Below, piece by piece: positions 49,001 to 61,000 of a DNA stretch of 64,000 nucleotides (its first letter is position 1; each line of letters starts with the position of its first letter). Source of the stretch: Capitulum mitella (taxonomy: Eukaryota; Arthropoda; Thecostraca; Pollicipedomorpha; Pollicipedidae); contig CP099844.1 in assembly GCA_030062745.1 (NCBI GenBank), positions 1,703,481 through 1,767,480 on the forward strand, written 5' to 3'. The notes beneath the pieces are model-generated. The model was given only the letters and a program-made list of their open reading frames with translations, was not told the origin of the DNA and made no database searches. The position numbers were made by a program, and so were the translations under genes.

Positions 49001-52000
49001 CTTCCTATTTTCTACGGAATTACCCCTTTTATTTGACCTGGTCACGCCTATGATTCTGTTACGTAAAAATGCGACGCGCTTACGATCTCAAAATGCAAAC
49101 TTTACGAAAAATACAGTAAAAAATCATTGACTATACATTTGAAAATGACAGCCAATTACTAATTCATGTAGAAAGCTACCCCACTTTTCTGGTAACTGGA
49201 TCCGCCTATGGGTTGTCATTATATATAATGTGGCATGTGACACATGTGGAAATGTTTCTCAAACACAGCGAAGCCCACCAAACTTAAAATATGCCGCAGA
49301 ATGCATCAGCACTGCCGTAAGCCGTAAGCCGTAGCCTGGTTACGCCTACGAATTCTATAAATCGGTCTCTTCCTAGCGTGTGTGATATGCCTATCAACTG
49401 TCGGTAGAATGGGTTGAAAACGAGCAAAAGCGGCCATAAAATGTGGTCAGAAAGGTCGTATAAGTAAGCCCCTATTTGTAACTCCATCTTGACCCCACCC
49501 CCCTTTTCAGAAATTTCCAACGTTTATTTTTTAAAGAAATGTAGATGTCGCTACGGGCTATCGAACGCCCTCTCCCGCTGGGAAATTGGACCAAGACTTT
49601 TCGAGATCACAGGGAGCATAATAAATCTACCCCCGCACGGCACTGTTACCTTGTATGAGCAACGTGTTCTTCCAGTTGATAAATATCGTCTATCATCTAT
49701 CTGTCTATCTGCCCAGCACGGAACTGTACGTGCCGGGCAGGAGCACGCAATAGCATACCCACACCAGATGATGGGACCTGTTTCGTCCTCCCCAAGTTTT
49801 TAGAAGACCACCCGCGAACGACCTGCGTCAAGAGTCTCAAACTTGCCATAGAAAACATGACATCCTTTCTGCGTTTTCTTCAAAAAATGGAAAAAGTAAA
49901 ATATTACCAGATCATATCAGCTCGTCGAGTCACGACCACATTTTCTAGATCGATTTTCTACATCAGAGCTATGTTGTAGCTTCTTTTTCCGCAATTTGGG
50001 GAGACTTCTGCCCAGTTTTTTTTATGACAATTTAAGAACCTACTTGACGACGTACTGGAATTCGGCAAATCAGTGGCCTTTCCAAAGTTAACTGACTTTA
50101 TCTGACATCAACATCCATTTGAACCGGTCCCAGGATAACTTGTGGCGTTGATTTCAATAACGCCAACTATTTTCACCCCAATCTATGATCAGAACACTAT
50201 CCCTGTAGGAACATATCATGGTTTCTGACGCTAGTCGCGTCATAAGAAATAGCAACTAACTTTGGCCTCTCGCTGACCTAATCCTGACTCAGAAAAAATT
50301 ATCACTGAATAAAGGATTTCACCAGTTTCAATACCAAGTGGCCGCAAAAGCGTGACTTGAAGACCTTTCTACTAAAGCATTATTACGATGACGGCGGAGA
50401 CGGCAAACGGCATGATATTCTCATTTCCCGTGACCTGAGAGGCTATCATGTGACATGAAAAGGTCAAATAAAACACCATCATAATTCGGACGAAACAATC
50501 TATATGTTCGTTTTTGTTTCATCGCTCTATCTCGATTAAGAGACAAATGACAGCGGCATGACAACCAACCCCACTCGACGTGCGCGTACATGAAAATCGT
50601 TACGTCCGAAGACGGTTAATCCTCAGCTCCCTCCCCTCCCCGTTACGCTTTTAACACGTTATGCCAGAATGACTACTTGAATCGCTCTGAAACTTTGCAA
50701 GGGTGAGTTCTGAACTGTTTAAATACTACCTGAAAATTTTAGGTCAGTAGCTTGACAACTCACTGACCATGACCTGTTCCTCGAGAACATGTCAGGAAGA
50801 AACAGCACTACAGTGACGGTCTTCATGCGATAATAAACGTTCGGTGATTTCACGTTACGCCTTGCTTGGATCGAGCTCACCTTTCATGGAAAATACGAGC
50901 TGAGAACATGGGCCACTTGATTTTATGTTGATGTCGGCGGGGTAGTGTGATGTAATTGGAAACGCTGATTTCAATAACAGCACTAGTTTGAGCTTTTAAC
51001 CCGCGCACGACCGTCGGTCCGTCCCGAACACCGGCGACTGGGGGGGGGGGCAGTTGACTGCCCCCGCTCTAACTCACGAACGGTTGGTCGCACGATAAAA
51101 ATAAGCATACCGTTGGAAAGCCTGTCACGAGTAGAGCTCGAAACTGGTCTCATTTTTAGTTTTAGATAATATGTAAGTCAATTTACGCCCCATATATGTT
51201 TTCTCATAGCCGACTGCATGAGACCGAGAAATGACCTGAATCTCAAGGACTGTGACTAACAACGCATAGGTAAAGGCACCAGCGCACAAGTAAATGTCCG
51301 CAGATGCCGATACATGTCTAATTTCCTCAGATTTGTTCAATATATACGCCGAAACGTTGAGTTAAAGACACCGTCATTCTCCCGTCAGCCGTCACTGTGC
51401 GCCGCTGCCGTATGCGGTACCAAATTGACGGAAACTAATTTTAGCGTTCCTTTATTTTCGCGAAAAAAGACGATCTATGCAAATTTGATTGATCTTTGTG
51501 GTTCTTGTGATGGTTTCCCATGCTTAAATTTTGGAAAAATTGATTAGTTGCCAATCTACAAAGTTGGCGGAGCTTTATTCGCGAGAGCCTGTTTATTTCC
51601 AAAATATGCTACTTTTTCAAACTTTTTGAGGTTCCTGGTATTAATTACGTCTGTGCAAGCTAGTTCTCCCATTTTCTACCCATTCTAAGTAATTCATCGT
51701 CGATTTTGACGGTGGTACATTTTGGCCCACTACAGTTATTCGTGACCTGACCTCAGGTCAATGGCTGGAAGTCACTGATACTTTGCCCAATGACGGTAAC
51801 TAGATGTCTGCTCCACTCCACACTTAAAATGTTATGGAATATTCCGTCAATTTCCGAAAAAAACGGCGACATAAGTTAAAAATGGGCTTGACCTTAGGTC
51901 AATGACCCGGAAAATTCCGAAAAATCTGAGACAGCAGATTTGTTGCATTCATCACGATGACTAATCCCTGAAAGTATTACTGAGATATCTTGTTTTGCGA

Positions 52001-55000
52001 AAAAGTTAGAGGGCGCTAAACTTTTTTTGACATAGGTCTGTTTGACCTGGCCTAGGTCAGGCATCTGACCTGACCTGAGGTCAAAATTTTGACACGAGAC
52101 GTAAAATTGATGGAGCAAAAGGTACACAAAGTTTCGTGACTCTGTGTTTGTTGGTACTCTCTCAATCCCAGAAAAACCTCAGGGGGGCAGTCAACTGCCC
52201 CCCCGGTCGGGGACGGGTTAATCCCTGTCCTTAGTTATTTTGGGCCCCTCAAAAGCGTCCGATAGATGACGACCCACAGGATGCAGTTGAAACAAGAATC
52301 CATCGCCATGACCTTCATCGAGGTCGGGAATAATGTCGCTGAAACATGCAAGGGCAAAAAGGGCATCATTATGTAACCAAAAACTAGAACATTTTTTTGG
52401 GCAAATTATAATGTTAATTATTAGAAATTATGCAACTAATTATGTTACTAATCATAATGCTAATGATCAATCATTACTGTGTTGATTAATTATACACAGC
52501 AATGTTCCAATCCCTCACACTGGTGAGGGTTCCACGGCCCCGTGTTTTCCTCAGTCTTGTGAAAAAGAGGCGTTTGATGCGCCATATTTTCGGTGTCTGT
52601 TTCCCTTCAGTATTGTCTTATACTCTGACACATTTCTCATTAGGTTGAAAATTATAAAATTTGGGCCTGGAAACGTTCCAAAGAGCCAGCTCCTTCGGCG
52701 CCGTCCCGCGTCTGGACTGGGTGGAGATATCAATATGTGGTAAATAACATTCGACTGGATTTGCGATTCTGAGCTAGAAATCCAAGACAATGTTTGTGAT
52801 CCGAGGTCAAAGTCAAGGTCATATTAGACATCAAATATGGAGAAATGAGTCATCTTTATACCTTGCACCCTTAATAACCATTTCAGTACGACATACACAA
52901 TGAAACCAACTGGTAACTTGGTAAATGACCTACAGCTGAGTATGACACTAAAACAAGGCCAAACTGGATCACGCATAATGTATTTCAGAACCAGACACAT
53001 TTACCCCGATGCTGTATCTCAGATACTGATAGTGACAGATGTTTCTGATGGTTGATGGTAAAGTGGTCTATCGTTCTTGCTGGTTGCACACAACACAAGG
53101 TCAAATAAGAAAAGACCACTAGGTCACGAGGCCAGAAAGTAAAAAAAATAAAGGATTCGAAATTGCCCAGAGGTTCTTCACATCACGCTAAGTTTGCCGA
53201 AACCTAAAATGTATCGACTCGTTAGGCCTTTGATGACCTTGACCTTCATGGAGCCTGGCTTTGGTTTTGGTGCATCCATCATCTTCAGCTACCTCCGAAT
53301 GGTATTAGTTCATCATGTTCAAAGGCAGTCCTACGCAGAACGACTGTCGTCTCGCAGTTTCCATTTTCCTGCGGCAGCTGTTATTTTCTTATATCTGTTT
53401 GACTTACAACGTTTCAAACTAAAAAAAAAAAAAATCCGGCCGATTTGCGATTTATTTGCGCCTTTAGACGACTTAATGAACTGTCAAATGTCACAAAGCA
53501 GCAGAACCAGCTCCGATCCGATCTCGAGGTTTTCAAGACCAACAGGTAGGGGATGGGACACAAAAGTCCCTCCTACCAGTGTGCACGTGAAAACTGGCAT
53601 GAAATCCCGATTTCTGAACCCTAAGAATTTGTTCACGAAGTGGACACCACAGATCCAGGGTATGGAAGTATTTTTCATCACAGTTTAGACTTCGAATTTG
53701 GGATTTCAAGGGCACTTCAACACATGATCTGGGATCTGAAGGATCTCTCGACAAAGTATAGACTTAGCATCTGGGATCTGAAGGGATCTTTCCACAACAT
53801 GTAGGTTTGGGATCTGGAATCTGAAGGGCTCTTTCAACCAAACTTGCACACATGATTTAGGATAGTGAAGAGTCTCGGATCCAAATCCTTGATCTCAATC
53901 TCACATCGGAACTTTCCAAGTACTAGCCCATGTCTGTTAGTATGTCTTGCTTGAACAGTACTTCTGAATAGTCACTGTTTCACTGGGCGTCTAAGGTTAG
54001 CAAAATCAATGAAATCGAGACAAAACTGCGTTTTATGTGGACCGGCATTCATGGCGCGGTGCCCGTCAACGTCGGCAGCAGCCTGCACATCGCGTCTTAT
54101 TTCGTAAACGGGCGTGTGGCAGAGAAAATGTAAAACTTGGGAAATAAAATGAATTCGTGGTACAGCCTTCACATCCGGAGTTGATGGGTTCTGCAATCTT
54201 AATATCCAATAATGTTTATCATATATAATACAATAATAAGTAATGCAATATATGTATATATATACATATATATGGCATTATATATATATATATATAACAC
54301 AAAAAATGATTAATAATCGGCAATAACGTTTCGTAATGTTTCTGTGATCCCGATCCAAAGAAGAGGGGTTATACGTACTGTTCGTCAATGAGAAGGTGGC
54401 AGGTGTGTCCATTTATGAACCGGTTAAGACATGTCAATGGTCTGCAAGTAGGGGTGTGAACACTTTTCTGTTGATGAGTTCCAGTTTACTGTATCTTATA
54501 CATAAGATACAGTAAACTGGATTCGATGTTTTACTGAACTGGAACACTGTCCGATGTTGTACATTTGCATGCACAATCTGACATCACCACTGCATCTTGC
54601 CCTTTCTGTGGGAATAGAATCATTCCCCCACCAAAAATGCAAGATATCTGATTATAGCACTGGCAACTTTTGTTGCTGTTCTTGGTCGGTGGCGACATGC
54701 GCGACCTGCTGTGGCCGGTGGGTCGACATTCCGGCGCTGGGAACCAAACAGTTCCCAGGACCGCAGCGTGGGCGACGGCCGAGCTGGGCGGGGCGCTCTG
54801 ACCGGCGCTGTCGTGCAAGGGGTGTGACAGGTTTTCCTCAGCTTACCCGGTGACCAGACCTTACTCCTGAACAATCCCCCTCCCCTTCGCACACACACGC
54901 GCGAGCGCGCGCGCGCACACACCCGTACACACGCACGCACACATGCATACGCACGCACATGCACGCACCTAACCAGACTGATGCAATTAATTTCTTGATT

Positions 55001-58000
55001 TATTGGTGCCAAATAATAAACCAAATCCCGAATTCGGAGAGCAAATTGGTTCCAGAACAGTATCGATATGGCCAGGCAAACCAGAAACAATTCTAGCGCT
55101 TCGTTAATGCCACGTGCCGTTAGGTTAAACACGTCCGCAGATAAATATAGTTTGACGCAGCCCAGTCCCCCACGATATAACGAATCAGCGTAGGACAGAT
55201 CTGAAAGGCATTTTTGAGCTCGAACGACAGCTGTCCAGCCCTGGCATAATGAATCCGGCCGCTCTCCCTGGCGCTACGATCGCGACAACAGGACGCCACG
55301 CCACTCACAAACTGGCTGCTCAGTGGCATGACGCGACACGTGACGTATAAACCGTCCACGCCTCCCAGCACCGCCGCAGGCCCCGGAGAGCGCCGGTCGG
55401 CGCCGGATGACACTAGCTGTACATAACCGCCGCGCCAGGAAGCCAGAGGTCGTCGGCCGCGACAATGGGAGCACGACACGAATATTCGAGGTGTGAACAG
55501 TCGAGTGGGATTCCTCCACCGGCCGCCTACCGCAACAGATGATCCCAGCCAAGACAGGCTGGATAGACAACGGCATGTCCACAAACGTAGTCGGACTGGC
55601 CTATGAGCAAAAACAAATCTGGACGTGTTGTGTACATCAGCAACGAGTCATAGATGGCCCCCGGTTGTGGAATATCTACAGGCACAATGAATCGGAGATA
55701 CACCTCAGCGCAAGAAATCCGCCTGAGAAGGCAGAATCAGACATGTACCAGGGACGTAAAAACCAGCAGGCATACTCGTAAGGCACGCGAGAAAAATTAC
55801 GAATCATTCATGTTAACAGAAAACACAATAACTTATCGGTATAACTGCAACGGTACATTCCTCCTTCTGACACTATTGGCCTTGTGATACAAACGAGGCC
55901 AACTCTTCATTTCCGTACCGGAAAAGGCTCCTGGATGTCCATTCATCTGCCAGGGGCTCGCACACGAAACCCATTCGACGAAGGACGGAAACGACGGAGA
56001 AAATCAACGGACAAAAAGACATGGCAAAATCCCGTCGTAAGAGACATTCGAGCAGCTGCTTCTGACAACTTGAAAAATGAGAGAAGCCTGTTGCTTGTAC
56101 CGCAGCAGGCACAACAGAACAGGGTATCGCTAGCTCTAAAGTAACCTACGATAGGCAATGGCACCCTCTACAGCGCAAATATAAGACGCTGCAACCCTGC
56201 TAAGGCATGGGCTAAAAAAGAGAATTTTCGGATACCACCAAGGACGTATTTCATTCACGACTACCCTATTCATCAAATGATTAGACATAAGTGACCGGTA
56301 AAAAATAAAACCTATATCCAGGCGTTAGATGTCTCTCCAGCAAGTGGGGCGTTCCACGACAAACGACACGGCAAAGGGGCGATTGTCCACCCTCATGTAT
56401 CAGACTTAAGCCAAAGTTGTTATTCAGGGTTTCCTTACGCCCTGAGTCTACCTGTACATATTTTAGGTCGATCAGGTCAACGGTTCAAGAGTTATAGCCT
56501 CCGGCACCTTTGCGAGATCACGTTGCAAAGCTTTGTTCGGCGGCCCATGACCATGTTAAATATTATTCGAAACACGAATATCCACGAACAAACATTCGCC
56601 GAACTTCAGTTTAGCCCGGCTTCCCATTCAAAGAAACGAGAAGAGCACCGCAGCGCGAAACGGTGCGGCGGCGCAAGGTCTGAAAGAGGCTGGGTCTACT
56701 GAAGCTCCTCCGCTCGACAATTGTCAGGTTTTTGAACACTTCCAGTTCTTGTTGCTTACGAGATTGCGTGGGCAAAAAAGGAACGAATGGTTAATGTTGT
56801 CACCAGCAGCCGTTTCTCGTCACTTCCCTGACCTATAAACACAAAAACGCTATTCGTTTCCTCTTCCACAAATTGGAATATACCTTTTCTTTTTCTAGCC
56901 TCCTTATTTCATGAGGCTTCTGAGAGTCAGCAAGTCAAGGTAGCATTCCCCGTCATCGATTGCATTTTTTCCCTTCAGAATTACTTTACAGGGACCAAAG
57001 AGCAACATTCCGTTCATCAAATGGCACGCCGCTAACGAACATACACAGTCTATATATAACCAACCATACATAATTACAAGGTTGCACTTCAAACAACATC
57101 AATATATAAGCTCACCAAGATTTGTCCGCTACCACGGTTCATGCCATACATAAATCTAGAGACCACCAATACCGACATGGCACGTACACCGGACGCGTCT
57201 TGAGCACCGCTGCATGCCAAGTGAATGGTGGAAAGGACCCTTCCAAACAACTCTTAATGGTAACTGTCATACCGAAAAGTGACCTAGCAGATCTCACTCT
57301 ACAGCACGAAGTTTTCTTCTTTCGATCGCGGCGTTCAAGCGTACATCGATCAGTCTCGTTCTCCATAACTGGATATTTTTCGTCCCAGATTCAACCAGGA
57401 GTATATTTGCCAGAAGACAATTTGCCTTTATATCCAACCAGATCTTGGTACCTTTGGACAAGAGTCAAATCTAAAGGCATCCAACTGAGACACAGTAGGT
57501 AATGAGGGCTTACATTTCTTCTCAAATACACCATTAACAGACAGCCGTCGACGTAACAGCTTCTAGAGGCAAATCAACGTGTTACACGGTTGGTTTGGGG
57601 TAAAAATCGAAGCTCTGCATTGCATGCGGACCTTAGACTTAGTAATGGCATTACCATGGGCGTAGCACGGGGTGCACGTCCCCGCCAATTTTAACAAAAT
57701 GAGCTTCTGTTACAAACATACTGACCTGACGTTTCTCTAGCGACCGCCATGTATAAAATATCATTTCGTTAAAAGCATGCAAATAGCACACTTTTACTTC
57801 TTTCGATTCCGGATTAGCTTCATTCTCAATGCCAACCACCCATCACGATTGGCATGACAACGCGCTGTTCATTTGTTCAAGGGATGAAATATTAGTTTTA
57901 ACGACTGTATGTAAAAATTTGGAGTCAGTTATTGGTAAAAAAGGTAGTATATGCCGCACAGGTTAAATTCGAATGCAAATGGCCAAATCTGCGCTACGAA

Positions 58001-61000
58001 AAAAGGTACAAATGCTTGGGACGATGCTTCTCAGGTATTTTAAAAATCTTCACGCAGTTTACACCTAACTGTCACCTGATTATCATTAACCTAATAATTA
58101 AAACCGCCTGATAAAAAGCATGCCAACCTAATGACAGTGACCTGGGGCGTATGCAGTCACAAAATACGCATCCACATAGAACACACTGATATAGACAATT
58201 CGTTAAAAAAAGATACATTGCGCATTAACCTTTGCTATACATCCTGTGGATGCCCCATTAGTAACTGTTTGAAGTTTTTTCGACCTGTTATGTTCCCGAC
58301 ACTGACGTCTCATTTCCAATCATTCTTGAAGACCTTAGACTAAGAATATGCGATCCAATGGCGACCAATGAACATATTAAAAACTCTCTTTTTTTGATAC
58401 CTGAGATACCGCCATTCAGGCTTTTCGGAATTTAGTGAAGCAGAACTGTAGACTGCGTCACAAGGATTCGTCACGAGTCTCGCAGCCAAATCGGACCGTG
58501 AGTTCCCGAGAGAGGCCTGGTCACCTCGCTCTTCAGATACTGGATTTCTGTGTGCAGTAATGGATAAGCTTTCAACGAACCTTGACTTCTCAAAATCATT
58601 ATTTTGACAAGAATTATCTCCAGTCGTCACAAACTTTATCAACTATCTCACGCGAGGCCTGCACTGCGCCTCCCAAATCCCTGCCAGATGCGCGACGCAC
58701 AACTTCTGAACATCGTGCACTGGGTCATCGCATATCGAGAACCGGCAAATCTCGCCTAGTTACTGATGGAGTTTCGCCGGTGCGTGTCTCTGCGAGCAAG
58801 TTAGCCGCTCAGACCGCCAACTGCGTCCTCCGCCACTGGCACGGCTGCCGGTCAGCGGCCAGCAGTCTGCTATCGCTGAACTGCAGACCTAAAGACCTGT
58901 CATGCATAAGAGCCTTTCTGGCTGCCCGTCTGAGGCCGCCGTCAGAGGTCAACGGGCTGCGCCGCCACACCGGCCGGTCGGCCGGCAGCTGGTTGGTTTC
59001 TGGCTGCCCGTCTGCGGCCGCCGTCAGAGGTCAACGGGCCACGCCACAGCCGGCGGCGCCCACTGATCCGCTGCCACCAGGGCTATTCCAGGACCAATCA
59101 CCAACGCAAGCCTCGAATTGTTCACCATGACCCCTCTGATTTGGATTAAAATTAGCACATTGTCTTACCTATATCCCATATCAAAGCCTGCCATTTTTTG
59201 GTTTCTACGTCACACAGATCAAAAGACATCGGTCACGGAATTTCCGCAGTCATCTGGTCACCCATAAAATCATTTTGATATATGCAATGGCTTCTTAAAT
59301 CTGATCAAACCTGCAAATCATTTGAAACATAGCCTGACGTATACATTAAAAATACAAATGATCACTTATGGTCATTTTTTGACCCCGTGGCCTCGTAACC
59401 TTTTGTTATGGTCGTCACCTTTCAAAATCATCATATTTTGAGTGTTTTCTATGGGAGAGGTCCAAAACATTGTCTGAGTGACGACGAAAGCTTTTTTGTG
59501 ACTTCCAACATCTGTGACGTGTCAACCGAGGTCAACAGTGGGGTCATGGCACGGTCTTTAACTATTGCTTGTGTACGTGAAGTATCGCATAGCCGATACG
59601 CATATATGAAAGTTTGTCGCCCAATTAATACGTCTGTGACGTTTTGGAGTAAGTGAGCGGTCACGCAGGTCATTTGCCGGTCACTGCCCTGGCCTTGAGC
59701 AGTGGTGACGGGTGAAACATTGCAACTATGCGATACGGGTATCATTCTAAAGACCGTTTTGAGAACAAATGATGACCGCACAGTAGTCCAAAGGTCACGG
59801 AGAAGAGATGCACAAATAGCTTCCGGCACTAGAGTGAAAAATAGTTATAGCGCCGGAAGACAGTCGCACATTTTTTACATCACTACGGCACAGGTGCGCC
59901 GGGACCACGCAGAGTAATTACTCGCTCTAAAGCCGGGTCGGCTGCTGGGATTACATCTTCCTGGACTTTTCTGCGTCTCTTTTTTGCAAGGTCGAAAAAT
60001 GCGTCCGTGGCTCGTTCTCCGCAGCAAGTTGCCGAGTGCAGCATGTCTCTGTCTTGCGCCGCGACCGGGTCGTTCACATGAACACAGTTATCAGCCGCCA
60101 CCCCTTTAAGCATCTCAGTCTGTTTTGATACTGCACGTGCGAAATCGGTATGCATGTTTACAGGAGCTGAATTACTTTTCAGACGGGTGCACGAGACCAG
60201 ATTTAGTTTCGTCAGCATTTGTCACCGTGAGTCAGCGGCCGGTAGGAAGCTAAATAATAAGCCCGGCGCTTTTCTCGATTACTGCAAAAAGAACCTTAGA
60301 GCAAAGATAAAGCTTTTCTTCGTTTCAGCCACTAAAATATTGGAAATGCAGCGAGACTGGATGAGCGTTTTCGCAGTGCGTGGCTCGTGAAATGAACCAA
60401 ACAGCTCCACCGCTTTGTAACGGTGGACGACTACAACGTAGAGGCATACGAGTTATCGGCATCTGCGGATCGCCGTGTGCACTATGTGTGCCACTGACGC
60501 CATACGTCTGCAGGTGTGTTTTACCTTCACGTATTTCCAAAACCTCCACGTGCCATTATGCGACTAACACATACCAAAATTTCCGGAGTTTGTATATGAA
60601 GTGTAACCTATATCATGTGTGCCGAATGAGTTACTTCAAGATATTTTATTTTGTAGGAACATGTGTGTAAGGACCATACCACTGGCACCTTTTGTCCAGC
60701 TGACTACGAAACTACATCACTCCAATCACTCAGGATGAGCCTGCAATTTGCATATGCCACATGGCACCCGCACTGTCACCTTGCTTGCAAGGCTAACAGG
60801 CGTGGGTGATGCATTTATGTGGTCGGCCATACATTTGTGCCCTAAGGATCAACCGGCTCTGTGCTCATCATTTTATGGTCAACAGGGACCTGAAAATGAT
60901 ACCTATGTCGGCTAGCTGCAACATTTCACTTTTAACCACTGGTCAAGGTCAGATCACTGAGTGACACGTGACCTGCGTGACCTCTCACATGCTCCAAACC

